Source: Paraplanobispora takensis
GTDB lineage: Bacteria > Actinomycetota > Actinomycetes > Streptosporangiales > Streptosporangiaceae
DNA length: 64,000 nt
NCBI RefSeq assembly: GCF_016863195.1
Contig: NZ_BOOK01000013.1
Span: 62,001 to 126,000 of the forward strand
Reading direction: 5' to 3'
This document shows, piece by piece, positions 15,792-24,500 of the stretch. The notes under the pieces are model-generated. The model was not told the origin of the DNA. It was given only the letters and a program-made list of their open reading frames with translations, and made no database searches. Position numbers and translations under genes: made by a program. How positions within the stretch are numbered: position 1 is the stretch's first letter; each line of letters starts with the position of its first letter.

Positions 15792-16403
15792 ATGGACGGG
15801 TACGACGCGTTGATCCTCGCCGGCGGGCGGGCCTCCCGGCTCGGCGGCCGGGACAAGGCCGTCCTGACGGTGGGGGGCGTGCCGCTGATCGAGCGGGTGG
15901 CGGCGGCCGTGCCCGACGCCGGTCGCCTCATCGTGGTGGGTCCCGGGCGGCCCGGGCTGGACCGGGCGCTCTTCCTGCAGGAGGATCCACCGGGCGGCGG
16001 GCCGGTTCCGGCGCTGCGGGCCGGGCTGGAGCGGGTGAGGGCCCCGTGGGTCGCGCTGCTGGCCACGGACCTGCCGTACCTGTCCGCCGATCACCTCTCG
16101 GCCCTGTTCGGCGCCGCGGGCGCCGTGACGGATCCGGAGACCGCGGGCCCTTCCGGGGTCGCGGCGGGCGGCGATGTTCCGGAGGCCGCGGGAGCGGTGC
16201 TCGTCGACGACGACGGGCGCATGCAGTGGCTGGCCGGAGTGTGGCGTACGGCGGCGCTCACCGGGGCTCTGGCCGCCTACGACGGGCGCTCGCTGCACGG
16301 CCTGCTCGCGCCCCTGGACCCGGTTCCGCTCCGCCTGGACGGGAAACCGTGGTTCGATTGCGACACGATGGACGATCTGGAGCGCGCGAGGAGCGGGAAG
16401 TGA
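15792..16403 (+). CDS. mobA: Molybdenum cofactor guanylyltransferase
   Basis: 203 residues. LILAGGRASRLGGRDKA is the nucleotidyltransferase signature (LAGGxSxRMGxDKA) near residue 7; EDPPGGGPVPALRAGLE and LLATDLPYLSADHL follow in MobA order, with WFDCDTMDDLERAR (the IDTPEDL-like end) at the C-terminus. It attaches GMP to molybdopterin, giving the bis-MGD cofactor that the NasA nitrate reductase in this window needs. TAGCCT (15779-15784) lies 7 nt before the ATG with no Shine-Dalgarno, so the mRNA is probably leaderless. It overlaps the next gene by GTGA. Confidence 0.93.
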   Translation: MDGYDALILAGGRASRLGGRDKAVLTVGGVPLIERVAAAVPDAGRLIVVGPGRPGLDRALFLQEDPPGGGPVPALRAGLERVRAPWVALLATDLPYLSADHLSALFGAAGAVTDPETAGPSGVAAGGDVPEAAGAVLVDDDGRMQWLAGVWRTAALTGALAAYDGRSLHGLLAPLDPVPLRLDGKPWFDCDTMDDLERARSGK

Positions 16404-16657
16404 ACGTGCTGGCGGAGTGGACCGCCCTGGTCTGCAGGGAACTCGGCGTCGACCCGGAGAAGGTGGACCGGGACGTGCTGCTCGACCTGACCAAGGAGGT
16501 CGCCCACGGGGTGGCCCGGCCGGCCGCGCCGCTGACGGCCTATCTGCTGGGCCTGGCCCAGGGGGCGGGTACGGCGCCGCCTGACGCGGTGGAGCGCCTG
16601 GTCAGGATGGCGGGCGACTGGGAGCGCGCGAGCAGGGAGACACCGGGCGGCGAGTGA
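16400..16657 (+). CDS. DUF6457-type small protein coupled to mobA
   Basis: 85 residues starting at a GTG that overlaps the mobA stop. It is all helical: LAEWTALVCRELGVDPEKVD, LLDLTKEVAHGVARPAAPLTAYLLGLA. This matches the small DUF6457 proteins that accompany or fuse with MobA in actinobacteria. The tight coupling suggests it helps molybdenum cofactor maturation, but no catalytic motif is visible. Confidence 0.8.
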   Translation: MNVLAEWTALVCRELGVDPEKVDRDVLLDLTKEVAHGVARPAAPLTAYLLGLAQGAGTAPPDAVERLVRMAGDWERASRETPGGE

Positions 16658-16733
16658 GGCGCACGGCCGCAGGACGCGCGAGGGCGCACGGCCGGAGAGG
16701 CGGGAAAAGGTCCGGAGTATGAACCTGGGCATG

Positions 16734-16860
16734 AAAAAGGGCGACGCCGGGTGGTTACGGGGGCAAACCACCCGGCGCCGCTTCATCGGCGTTCCGACGG
16801 GGGCCCGGAACGCCGGCACCAGTGCCCCGACGGGGGACCAGGGCACTTGGTTAAAGCGTA
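16734..16860 (-). ncRNA. Probable small RNA with three C-rich-loop hairpins (6C-like)
   Basis: Read on the minus strand there are three consecutive perfect hairpins: stem AGTGCCC (16821-16847), stem GGCGTTCC (16788-16814) and stem CGCCGGGTGGTT (16745-16777). Every loop contains CCCCCGT. The last stem is followed within a few bases by TTTTT (16734-16738), giving an intrinsic terminator. TTGACG (16881-16886 on the plus map, read on the minus strand) could be a -35, with GTGTAC 17 nt on as a weak -10. C-rich loops in successive stem-loops are the hallmark of the actinobacterial 6C RNA class; here the runs are five C, so family membership is tentative. Such loops can pair with purine-rich ribosome-binding sites. 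Confidence 0.6.
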
Positions 16861-16893
16861 CACCTACAACCCCTGAGATGCGTCAAGACTTAG

Positions 16894-17214
16894 TCACGAC
16901 CCGATCTCGCGTCGGTGCCGTGGAATCTCGTTCTGGCCGGTCCCGGTCATGCCCGGGTCGGCCGGAGGTTGCTTCTGCGGGGCGTTGGCACCGATCACGG
17001 CGACGTACGGCAAAAAGATGGCGCCGGCGAAAAGCAGGATCTTCACCGGCAGCGGAGCGGGCACGGTGAAGGCGAGGACCAGGCATATCAGCCGGATCCC
17101 CATCTTGATCAGATAGTTCCGCTCGCGTCGGCCGATGTCCTCACTCAGTGAGGGCCGGGCATCGGTCACCTGGTGGACTTCCGGACGTCTGCGCCATCCC
17201 TTCACGTTTTCCAC
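16894..17214 (-). CDS. DUF3099 small membrane protein
   Basis: About 106 residues from a GTG at 17214, with GGAGG 6 nt upstream. An N-terminal cytoplasmic part (VTDARPSLSEDIGRRERNYLIKMGIR) precedes two hydrophobic segments (LICLVLAFTVPAPLPVKILLFAGAIFLPYVAVIGAN), then a polar tail. This matches the actinobacterial DUF3099 family. Function unknown. It is divergent from the dodecin gene (65 bp). Confidence 0.85.
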   Translation of the reverse strand: MENVKGWRRRPEVHQVTDARPSLSEDIGRRERNYLIKMGIRLICLVLAFTVPAPLPVKILLFAGAIFLPYVAVIGANAPQKQPPADPGMTGTGQNEIPRHRREIGS

Positions 17215-17279
17215 CGTAGACCTCCGATTGATCGGGTGCGAACGGTCATGTGGTCCTGGCTTCCGGGTAAGGAGAGAAC

Positions 17280-17492
17280 ATGACAGATCGAACGTATCGG
17301 GTGACCGAGATAGTCGGCACATCGGGGGAGAGCCTGGAGGCCGCCATCCGCAACGGCATCCGCCGTGCCTCCCAGACCCTGCGTCACCTCGACTGGTTCG
17401 AGGTGACCGAGGTCCGCGGTCACATCGTCGACGGCGAGATCGGCCACTTCCAGGTCGGCCTGAAGGTCGGCTTCCGCCTCGAGGACGACTGA
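17280..17492 (+). CDS. Dodecin family flavin-binding protein
   Basis: 70 residues, the full length of dodecin. YRVTEIVGTSGESLEAAIRNGI and RHLDWFEVTEVRGHIVDGEIGHFQVGLKVGFRL contain the key flavin-stacking Trp (in DWFEV) and Gln (in HFQVGLKV). Dodecins form 12-mers that store riboflavin or FAD and protect against photoreactions. GGAGAG precedes the ATG. Confidence 0.95.
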   Translation: MTDRTYRVTEIVGTSGESLEAAIRNGIRRASQTLRHLDWFEVTEVRGHIVDGEIGHFQVGLKVGFRLEDD

Positions 17493-17583
17493 GCCCTCCG
17501 CCCCTCCCGCGCCCGCCCCTCCTGCTCCGCCCGGTCCTGCCCGTCCCTGGACGGGCGGCCGTACGGAAAGCAGACTGATCGGC

Positions 17584-18648
17584 ATGCGGACCTCACCCCG
17601 GAGAGCATGCGCCGTACTCACCGCGCTGGCCGTACTGTCGGCCGGCGGATGCTCCGTGCCCGAGACCCGGCAGGCCGCACCCCCGGCCGCGACGCCGTCC
17701 GGCCCCGCCTCCGCCGGCGCCACCCCGCGGGCGCCGGAACTCCTGCGGCAGAGCGCCGAGGAGGTCCGGCGGACGATCGACAGCATGCGCCGGGTGGACG
17801 ACCTGCCGCTGTACGAGATGACCTACTACGGGACCTACGAGCGGGAGGGGCTGCTCGGGGAGGAGCACCTCGCAGCGGACTCCGACGACTGGGCGTGCTC
17901 GGTGTTCGCCGTCCCCCCCTCCGCGGGGGGAGGCCGGCCGCTGTTCGGCCGCAACTTCGACTGGTACTCCAACCCGGCGGTGATCGTGCACGCCGACCCG
18001 CCCGACGGCTACGCCTCGGTCTCCACGGTGGACCTGGCCTACTTCCTCGGCGGCTCCACACCGCCCGACCTGGCCGACCCGCAGGACCGCCGCCGGATGG
18101 CCCACGCGGTGCTCGCCCCCTTCGACGGGGTGAACGAGAAGGGACTGGCCGTGGGCATGGCCGCCATGCCCGAAGGCGGGCTCCCGGCGGCGACGGCCGA
18201 GAAGCCGGACCTCGGCAGCGGGCGCATCATGCGGACGATGCTCGACAAGGCCGCCACCGTGGAGGAGGCCGTGGCGATCATGCGCCGTTACGACGTCGAC
18301 TTCACCGTCGGCCCGCAGATCCACTATCTGATCGCCGACGCCCGGGGCGGGGCGGTCGTGGTCGAGCACGCCCGGGGCAGGGTCAACGTCATCGAGGACC
18401 GGGTGCTGACCAACTTCACCATGACCGGAACCGGCGAACGGGAGCGCGCCGCCGACCACCGCTACAACACGCTCGACACGGGCCTGCCCACGGCGCGCGA
18501 CTGGCGGGACGGCATGGACCTGCTGCGCCGGGTGGCCCAGGAGCACACCCGCTGGTCGGTCGTCTACGACCAGAGCGACGGCACCGCCCGGGTGGTGACG
18601 GCCAAGCGCTGGGACCGGGTGCACACCATCCCGCTCACCCAGCGATAG
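17584..18648 (+). CDS. Secreted Ntn-hydrolase lipoprotein (choloylglycine hydrolase/C45-like linear amidase)
   Basis: 354 residues. The signal sequence ends in a lipobox (LSAGGC, Cys about 23). The mature part has the Ntn amidase pattern: DDWACSVFAV with the probable nucleophile Cys (about 104), GRNFDWYSNPAVIVH, then FDGVNEKGLAVGMAAMPE and VEEAVAIMRRYDVDF. Enzymes of this class cleave linear amides such as penicillin V, bile salts or N-acyl homoserine lactones; the natural substrate is unknown. The Cys is internal, so maturation would need removal of the preceding segment or a non-autoproteolytic mode. It is convergent with tldE. Confidence 0.82.
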   Translation: MRTSPRRACAVLTALAVLSAGGCSVPETRQAAPPAATPSGPASAGATPRAPELLRQSAEEVRRTIDSMRRVDDLPLYEMTYYGTYEREGLLGEEHLAADSDDWACSVFAVPPSAGGGRPLFGRNFDWYSNPAVIVHADPPDGYASVSTVDLAYFLGGSTPPDLADPQDRRRMAHAVLAPFDGVNEKGLAVGMAAMPEGGLPAATAEKPDLGSGRIMRTMLDKAATVEEAVAIMRRYDVDFTVGPQIHYLIADARGGAVVVEHARGRVNVIEDRVLTNFTMTGTGERERAADHRYNTLDTGLPTARDWRDGMDLLRRVAQEHTRWSVVYDQSDGTARVVTAKRWDRVHTIPLTQR

Positions 18649-18692
18649 AGCCGGGGCACGCCCGGCGGCCCGGCCTCATGGGCGGGGAGGGC

Positions 18693-18723
18693 GCCGTGGG
18701 ACCCGGTGACCGGATCCCACGGC
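18693..18723. terminator. Bidirectional hairpin between the amidase and tldE
   Basis: GCCGTGGGA pairs with TCCCACGGC around an inner CCGG-TGA-CCGG stem. It sits between convergent genes and could end both transcripts, without a T-tract. Confidence 0.6.
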
Positions 18724-18737
18724 TGCCCGGCCCCGGG

Positions 18738-20105
18738 TCAGTTGGCCTGACTGACCGTCGACATGTTGAAGTCCGGCACCCGCAGCGCGGGCATGACCGT
18801 ACGGGTGAAGTAGTCGTTCCACTCACGCGGCAGGGTGCGCTCGCTCGCCCCGACCTCGGTGATCCGGCCGAGCAGGTCCACCGGGCTCTCGTTGAAGCGG
18901 AAGTTGTTCACCTCTCCCACGACCTCGCCGTTCTCCACCAGGTAGACGCCGTCGCGGGTCAGGCCGGTGAGCAGCAGGGTCTGCGGGTCGACCTCGCGGA
19001 TGTACCACAGGCAGGTCAGCAGCAGGCCCCGCTCGGTGGAGGAGATCATCTCCTCCAGAGACCTGCCCTCGGACGGGCCCTCCATGATCAGGTTGTCGAT
19101 CGCGGGGGTCACCGGCAGGTGCGTCAGGTCGGCCGAGTGACGGGTCTGGATCAGGCGGGCCAGCGTCCCGTCGGCAATCCAGTCGGTCGGCTTGAGCGCC
19201 ATGCCGTTGTCGAACACCGAACTCTGCCGGCTGGAGGCGTGCGCGATCACGAACGGCGTCGACTCGATGCCCGCCGCGGCGGGATCGCTGTGCAGCCGGA
19301 CCGGGATGCGGGCGAGCGTCTCCCCGACGCGGGTGCCGCCGCCGGGCTTGGAGAAGACGGTGCGGCCCTCCAGCGCGTCGCGGGCGCCGGACGTCCAGTA
19401 CATGTAGATCATCAGGTCGGCCACGGCGGAGGGCGGCAGCAGCGCCTCGTAGCGGCCCGCCGGCAGGTCGACGCGGTTCCTGGCCCACTCCAGCCGCTGG
19501 GCCAAGGTGGCGTCCAGCGCCTTGACGTCCACGTCGGAGAAGTCCCGGGTGGCCACGCCCGTCCACGCCGAGCGCTTCATGTCGGGCGACTTGGCGTTGA
19601 GCTCCAGGCGTCCGGTGGGCTGGGTGTGCCGCACGCGGGTCCCGGTGGAGGTGCCCACGAAGGTCGTGGTGAGCAGGTGCTCGGCGAAGCCGTACAGCCT
19701 GCGCCCGCCCGCCTCGGCCGCGGCGAAGGCCTCGCCCAGCGCGGGGGCGAAGGAGCCGAAGACCCCGATGGTGGTGGGTTCGGCGGGGGCGTCCCAGTCG
19801 TCGGAGACGGTGCCCTTGACCAGCGGCCGTGCGTCCTCGGCCGGCGGGGCCTCCGCGGCGGCGCGGTCGGCCGCGGCCACCACCTCGGCCAGCTGCTCGG
19901 GGCGGACCGCCGCCCGCGACACCACGCCCACGCCCCGGCCGACGATCGAGATCACGGTCAGCTGCGAGGACCGGGACACGCCGTTGGTGGTGAGGGTGTT
20001 GCCCGCGAAGCGCAGGTTGGCGCTGGAGCCCTCGTCCACGATGACGACGGTCTCGTCGGCCGTCGACAACTGCAGGGCCTTGTCGACCATCTCCTGGGGG
20101 CTCAT
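18738..20105 (-). CDS. tldE: TldE/PmbA-type metalloprotease subunit
   Basis: 455 residues of the TldD/PmbA (U62) family: VVIVDEGSSANLRFAGNTLTT at the N-terminus, FRFNESPVDLL and a MPALRVPDFNMSTVSQAN end. It lacks the HExxxH metal motif, as expected for TldE, the inactive partner that forms a heterodimer with TldD. The ATG at 20105 overlaps the tldD stop (TGATG); a GTG at 20108 is also possible. TldD/TldE degrade unfolded peptides and process some peptide natural products. No RiPP precursor is visible next to it. Confidence 0.92.
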   Translation of the reverse strand: MSPQEMVDKALQLSTADETVVIVDEGSSANLRFAGNTLTTNGVSRSSQLTVISIVGRGVGVVSRAAVRPEQLAEVVAAADRAAAEAPPAEDARPLVKGTVSDDWDAPAEPTTIGVFGSFAPALGEAFAAAEAGGRRLYGFAEHLLTTTFVGTSTGTRVRHTQPTGRLELNAKSPDMKRSAWTGVATRDFSDVDVKALDATLAQRLEWARNRVDLPAGRYEALLPPSAVADLMIYMYWTSGARDALEGRTVFSKPGGGTRVGETLARIPVRLHSDPAAAGIESTPFVIAHASSRQSSVFDNGMALKPTDWIADGTLARLIQTRHSADLTHLPVTPAIDNLIMEGPSEGRSLEEMISSTERGLLLTCLWYIREVDPQTLLLTGLTRDGVYLVENGEVVGEVNNFRFNESPVDLLGRITEVGASERTLPREWNDYFTRTVMPALRVPDFNMSTVSQAN

Positions 20106-21604
20106 CACTTTCCACCCTCCTGCACGGTGTTGAGGACGCGGACGCCGCGGAAGAGCGCCGACGGGCAGCCGTGGCTGACCGGGGCGACCTGGCCGGGCTG
20201 TCCCTTGCCGCAGTTGAACGCGCCGCCCAGCACGTAGGTCTGGGGACCGCCGACGGCCTCCATCGAGCGCCAGAAGTCGGTCGTGGTGGCCTGGTAGGCC
20301 ACATCGCGCAGCTGCCCGGCCAGGCGGCCGTTCTCGATGAGGTAGAACCGCTGGCCGGTGAACTGGAAGTTGTAGCGCTGCATGTCGATGGACCAGCTCT
20401 TGTCGCCCATGATGTAGATGCCGCGCTCGACCCTGCCGATGAGCTCGTCGGTGGAGGGGCCGTCCGGCGCCGGCCGGAGCGAGACGTTGGCCATGCGCTG
20501 GATCGGCATGTGGCCGGGGGAGTCGGCGAAGGCGCAGCCGTTGGAGCCGCCCAGGTCCTTCATCAGCGCCATCCGCCGGTCGAGCTGGTAGCCGACCAGC
20601 AGCCCGTCCTTGACGATGTCGAACTGCTTGGTCGCCACGCCCTCGTCGTCGTATCCGACGGTGGACAGGCCGTGCTCGACCGTGCGGTCGCCGGTCACGT
20701 TCATCACCGGCGAGCCGTACACCAGGGTGCCGAGCTGGTCGAAGGTGGCGAAGCTGGTGCCGGCGTAGGCGGCCTCGTAGCCCAGGGCCCGGTCCAGCTC
20801 GGTGGCGTGCCCGATCGACTCGTGGATCGTCAGCCAGAGGTTGGACGGGTCGATGACCAGATCGTAGGTCCCCGCCTGCACGGACGGGGCCCTGAGCTTC
20901 TCGGCCAGCAGCTCGGGCAGGCGGGCCAGCTCGCCGGGGAAGTCCCAGCCGGTCCCGGTGAGGTATTCGTATCCGCGCCCGACCGGCGGGGCGAGCGTGC
21001 GCATCGAGTCGTAGCGGCCGTCCTCGACCTTCATCACCTCCAGCTCCGGGTGCAGGCGCACCCGCTGCTGGGTGGTGACGGTGCCGGCGGTGTCGGCGTA
21101 GAACTTCTGCTCCTTGACCTGCATCAGGGAGGCCTGGACGTGGTCCACCCGCGGGTCCTTCAGCAGGTCCTCCGACCAGCCGGCGAGCAGCCCGACCTTG
21201 TCGGACAGCGGCACGTCGAACGGGTCGACCTCGTAGGCCGAGACCCAGACGACGTCGGAGTGGACCGGCTCGGGGGCCAGCTCGATGGGTTCGCGGTTGA
21301 CGGCCGCGGAGATGACGGCCACCTCCACCGCCTGTTCGGCCACCTTGACGGCGGCCTCGGGCGTGAGCTCGATGCCCGCGGCGAACCCCCAGGTGCCGTT
21401 CTTGACGACCCGTACGGCGTAGCCGAGGTCGTCGGCGTCGATGGAACCCTCGAGCCGGGCGTCCGACAGGCGGAGGGTCTCGGCTCGGACACGCTCGAAC
21501 CGGAAGTCGGCGTGCTCGGCCCCGAGGTCACGGGCGCGCTGCAGTGCCGCGTCCGCCAGCCGCCTCATGGGCAGGGCGAGGAAGTCGGAATCGATCTGGC
21601 GCAT
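20105..21604 (-). CDS. tldD: TldD metalloprotease
   Basis: 499 residues. The zinc motif HESIGHATELDRALG (HExxxH, about residue 264) is intact, together with the TldD signatures GTSFATFDQLG, YDDEGVATKQF and ERGIYIMGDKSWSIDMQRYNFQF. It is the catalytic subunit of the TldD-TldE protease. On the minus strand TAGGAT lies exactly 7 nt before the ATG with no Shine-Dalgarno, so transcription probably begins at the start codon. It is divergent from fabG. Confidence 0.95.
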   Translation of the reverse strand: MRQIDSDFLALPMRRLADAALQRARDLGAEHADFRFERVRAETLRLSDARLEGSIDADDLGYAVRVVKNGTWGFAAGIELTPEAAVKVAEQAVEVAVISAAVNREPIELAPEPVHSDVVWVSAYEVDPFDVPLSDKVGLLAGWSEDLLKDPRVDHVQASLMQVKEQKFYADTAGTVTTQQRVRLHPELEVMKVEDGRYDSMRTLAPPVGRGYEYLTGTGWDFPGELARLPELLAEKLRAPSVQAGTYDLVIDPSNLWLTIHESIGHATELDRALGYEAAYAGTSFATFDQLGTLVYGSPVMNVTGDRTVEHGLSTVGYDDEGVATKQFDIVKDGLLVGYQLDRRMALMKDLGGSNGCAFADSPGHMPIQRMANVSLRPAPDGPSTDELIGRVERGIYIMGDKSWSIDMQRYNFQFTGQRFYLIENGRLAGQLRDVAYQATTTDFWRSMEAVGGPQTYVLGGAFNCGKGQPGQVAPVSHGCPSALFRGVRVLNTVQEGGK

Positions 21605-21681
21605 GTCAACGATCCTAACCCTGTGATCTTGTTTCCTACGGACAAGAGGACTACCCCCGGGTAGCCGATAGCGTCGGCCCC

Positions 21682-22386
21682 ATGGCTCGCTCTGTTCTCG
21701 TAACCGGAGGAAACCGCGGCATCGGCCTCGCCATCGCCCGCGAACTCGCCCAGGCCGGTGACGCCGTCGCCGTGACCTACCGTTCCGGGGAGCCCCCGGA
21801 GGGGCTGTTCGGCGTGCGCTGCGACGTGACCAGCACCGACGACGTCGAGGCGGCGTTCGGGAAGGTCGAAGCCGAGCAGGGGCCGGTGGAGGTGCTCGTG
21901 GCCAACGCCGGCATCACCAAGGACACGCTGCTGCCGATGATGAAGGAGGAGACCTTCACCGACGTCATCGACGCCAACCTGACCGGCGCCTACCGGGTGG
22001 CCAAGCGGGCGACCCGGGGCATGCTGCGGCTCAAGCGCGGCAGGATCGTGCTCATCTCCTCGGTGGTGGCGATGCTGGGCTCGGCCGGCCAGACCAACTA
22101 CGCCGCCTCCAAGGCGGGCATGATCGGCTTCGCCCGCTCCGCCGCCCGCGAGCTGGGCTCGCGCGGCATCACCGTGAACGTCGTGGCCCCCGGTTTCGTG
22201 GAGACCGACATGACGGCCGCGCTGGAGGAGGCCTACCAGGAGCAGATCCGCAAGAACATCCCGCTGGGGCGGCAGGCCACCCCCGAGGAGATCGCGAAGG
22301 TGGTCGCCTTCGTGGCGGGCCCGGACGCCGCCTACATCACCGGCGCCGTGATCCCCGTCGACGGCGGCCTGGGCATGGGGCACTGA
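21682..22386 (+). CDS. fabG: 3-oxoacyl-ACP reductase
   Basis: 234 residues, classical SDR: TGGNRGIGLAIAREL nucleotide motif, VANAGIT, catalytic Ser in ISSVVAMLGS, Tyr and Lys in YAASKAG, and APGFVETDM. It reduces 3-oxoacyl-ACP with NADPH in fatty acid elongation (FAS-II). The next gene is the InhA-type enoyl reductase, the same fabG-inhA pairing known in mycobacteria and streptomycetes. TAGCGT (21669-21674) lies 7 nt before the ATG, indicating a leaderless start. Confidence 0.93.
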   Translation: MARSVLVTGGNRGIGLAIARELAQAGDAVAVTYRSGEPPEGLFGVRCDVTSTDDVEAAFGKVEAEQGPVEVLVANAGITKDTLLPMMKEETFTDVIDANLTGAYRVAKRATRGMLRLKRGRIVLISSVVAMLGSAGQTNYAASKAGMIGFARSAARELGSRGITVNVVAPGFVETDMTAALEEAYQEQIRKNIPLGRQATPEEIAKVVAFVAGPDAAYITGAVIPVDGGLGMGH

Positions 22387-22392
22387 CGTCCC

Positions 22393-22414
22393 GCCGCTCC
22401 CCGCGGGGAGCGGC
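22393..22414. other. Perfect hairpin between fabG and the enoyl reductase
   Basis: GCCGCTCCCCGCGGGGAGCGGC is a 22-nt perfect palindrome 6 nt after the fabG stop. It could be an intra-operon attenuator or an mRNA stability element between the two genes. Confidence 0.5.
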
Positions 22415-22500
22415 CTGCCGTCCTCCGGCGCGGGGGACGGGTGACGGGCAGGCGCTGCCCGTCGGAACACACCAACCGCATCTCACGAGGGACGGCATCC

Positions 22501-23265
22501 ATGGGAATCCTCGAAGGCAAGCGACTCCTGGTCACCGGCGTGCTGACGGACGCCTCGATCGCCTTCTCGGTGGCCAAGCTGGCCCAGGAGGAAGGCGCCA
22601 CCATCGTGCTGACCGGCTTCGGCCGGCTCAGCCTCGTCGAGCGCATCGCCAAGCGGCTCCCCGAGCCGCCCCCGGTGATCGAGCTGGACGTGCAGAACAC
22701 CGAGCACCTGGACTCCCTGGCCGAGCGGGTCGGCGAGCACCTGGACGGTCTCGACGGCGTGGTGCACTCCATCGGCTTCGCCCCGCAGAGCTGCCTGGGC
22801 GGCAACTTCCTGAACACCCCGTGGGAGGACGTGGCGACCGCGCTGCACGTGTCGACCTACTCGTTCAAGTCGCTGGCGGTGGCCTGCCTGCCCCTGATGA
22901 AGGAGGGCGGCGCGATCGTCGGCCTGGACTTCGACGCCACCAAGGCCTGGCCGGTCTACGACTGGATGGGCGTGGCCAAGGCCGGCCTGGAGTCCTGCGC
23001 CCGCTATCTCGCCCGCGACCTGGGCGGGCACGGCGTCCGCGTGAACCTGGTCGCCGCCGGGCCGCTGCGCACCATGGCGGCCAAGAGCATCCCGGGCTTC
23101 AAGGAGTTCGAGGACAGCTGGCCGGAGAAGGCGCCGCTCGGCTGGGACCTGTCCGACACCGTGCCGGCCGCCAAGGCCTGCCTGGCGCTGATGTCCGACT
23201 GGTTCCCGGCCACGACCGGGGAGATCGTGCACGTCGACGGCGGCGTGCACGCGATCGGGGCCTGA
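22501..23265 (+). CDS. fabI: Enoyl-ACP reductase, InhA/FabI type
   Basis: 254 residues. GILEGKRLLVTGVLTDASIAF is the variant NAD-binding loop of InhA/FabI; DGVVHSIGFAPQS, LDFDATKAWPVYDWMGVAKAG (catalytic Tyr and Lys, Y-x6-K) and NLVAAGPLRTMAAKSIPGF are close to mycobacterial InhA. It catalyses the last step of each FAS-II cycle with NADH. I use the ATG at 22501, preceded by GAGGGA. It is cotranscribed with fabG, with a hairpin between them. In mycobacteria this enzyme is the isoniazid target; in a mycolate-free actinobacterium it would serve ordinary fatty acid synthesis. Confidence 0.93.
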   Translation: MGILEGKRLLVTGVLTDASIAFSVAKLAQEEGATIVLTGFGRLSLVERIAKRLPEPPPVIELDVQNTEHLDSLAERVGEHLDGLDGVVHSIGFAPQSCLGGNFLNTPWEDVATALHVSTYSFKSLAVACLPLMKEGGAIVGLDFDATKAWPVYDWMGVAKAGLESCARYLARDLGGHGVRVNLVAAGPLRTMAAKSIPGFKEFEDSWPEKAPLGWDLSDTVPAAKACLALMSDWFPATTGEIVHVDGGVHAIGA

Positions 23266-23334
23266 TCCCCGGCACGCCGTCCCGGGGGCCCGCCGTCACA
23301 CGACTCCGCCGTCACACCGCTGCCACACCACTGC

Positions 23335-23360
23335 GCGCCCGCGCCACGCGGCGCGGGCGC
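23335..23360. terminator. Bidirectional terminator after fabI
   Basis: GCGCCCGCGCC, ACGC, GGCGCGGGCGC is an 11-bp GC stem in the gap between convergent genes; outer bases ACTGC/GCAGT extend the pairing with small bulges. No T-tract. Confidence 0.6.
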
Positions 23361-23370
23361 GGCAGTCGTG

Positions 23371-24297
23371 TCACGCCGTACGGTGCCGTCCCGCCCGCAG
23401 GGGCTCGAACGGGATCGACTCCTCGTTGGAGCGCCTGGCGTACAGCACCCGGACGGCGAGGATCGCCCCGATCAGCAGGCCCGTGGTCAGCGCGGTGCCC
23501 AGCGGGTCGCTCTGCCGGGTGGGCGTCAGGGACTGCCGGCCCGGCATCCGCCTCTGGAACTCCTGCATGAGCGGACCCGGCCACAGCGGGTCCAGCCGGG
23601 GGGCCTCGATGTCGATCACCGGAGGCTCCGGGGGCACGGGGTCGCCGACCCGGGTGGTGTAGGTCCGGGTCTCGGGCCGGTGCACGGGCCCGGAGGCCGG
23701 CGAAACCGGTGCCGGCTTCTCCGTCCGCTTCGGCTTGGCGGTCTTCTCCTGCCGGGTCCCGCCGGTCCCCTCCGTGCCGGAGCGGGGTCTGTCCGAGGTC
23801 GCCGCCGGAGCCTGCGCCGACGGGGCGTCCGCGGTGGAGCGCCCGCAGTTCGGCGACGACACCAGTGGCAGGCAGGTGCCCAGGACCTCGGGCAGCAGGC
23901 CCTTCTTCTGCGTGGAGCCGCTCGAACCGCCCGAGTCGCCGGACCCGGAGGACCCGGAGGACTCCTCACGCGGGGTGGAGGCCGGGGAGGTGGACCCGGG
24001 CTGCGGCTTCTTCGTCGGCTTGGCCGGCAGCGCCTCCGACGGGGCCTTCAGCACCGATTCCGCCGTGTCGTCGACGGTCTCGGTGACGGGGCTCAGCGTC
24101 GAGCCGGTCAGCCCGTCCACGACGTCGGTGGTGCCGTCCACGACCTTGCACAGCCCGCCGGTGACCCCGCCGAGCAGCCCGCCGCCGTCCTGGCAGCCGG
24201 GTGGCTGGGCGGCGATGCCCGCGGGTGTGGCCACGGCCAGGGGAACCCCGCCGCCGAGGGCCAGCGCCAGCGCACCGGCTGAGATCGCAGATCGCAC
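23371..24297 (-). CDS. Exported low-complexity surface protein with C-terminal membrane anchor
   Basis: 308 residues, starting at GTG 24297 with AGGGGGAAAG upstream. The signal peptide is about 1-29. Next come a short conserved-looking part with paired Cys (PPGCQDG, GGLCKVVDGTTDVVDGL), a long Pro/Ser/Thr/Gly-rich stretch (about 90-215) including a second Cys pair (GTCLPL, SPNCGR), and a membrane segment near 265-288 (LGTALTTGLLIGAILAVRVLYARR) with a short basic tail. No catalytic motif. It looks like a wall-spanning protein anchored by its C-terminus. Not recognised as a named family. Confidence 0.75.
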   Translation of the reverse strand: MRSAISAGALALALGGGVPLAVATPAGIAAQPPGCQDGGGLLGGVTGGLCKVVDGTTDVVDGLTGSTLSPVTETVDDTAESVLKAPSEALPAKPTKKPQPGSTSPASTPREESSGSSGSGDSGGSSGSTQKKGLLPEVLGTCLPLVSSPNCGRSTADAPSAQAPAATSDRPRSGTEGTGGTRQEKTAKPKRTEKPAPVSPASGPVHRPETRTYTTRVGDPVPPEPPVIDIEAPRLDPLWPGPLMQEFQRRMPGRQSLTPTRQSDPLGTALTTGLLIGAILAVRVLYARRSNEESIPFEPLRAGRHRTA

Positions 24298-24500
24298 CTT
24301 TCCCCCTACACCACATCAAACACGTCAATGGCGGGCCTCGCCGTCACCCGGCCGGTCCCTCCTGTCACCTGAATGACAGTTTTGTGCGAAGGCCGGATTT
24401 TTCCACGGAAAGTTGCGATTCGGTATCGACTAGTGACACGCGAGAAAGTCTCTCGTTCGGTTCCGGCGTTTCTTCCCCCGCGTTCCCGCGTGCCGCCCGC

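Noticed and set aside
18738-21604. RiPP cluster around tldD/tldE
   Set aside because: No precursor peptide, modification enzyme or exporter adjoins; the pair looks like the housekeeping protease.
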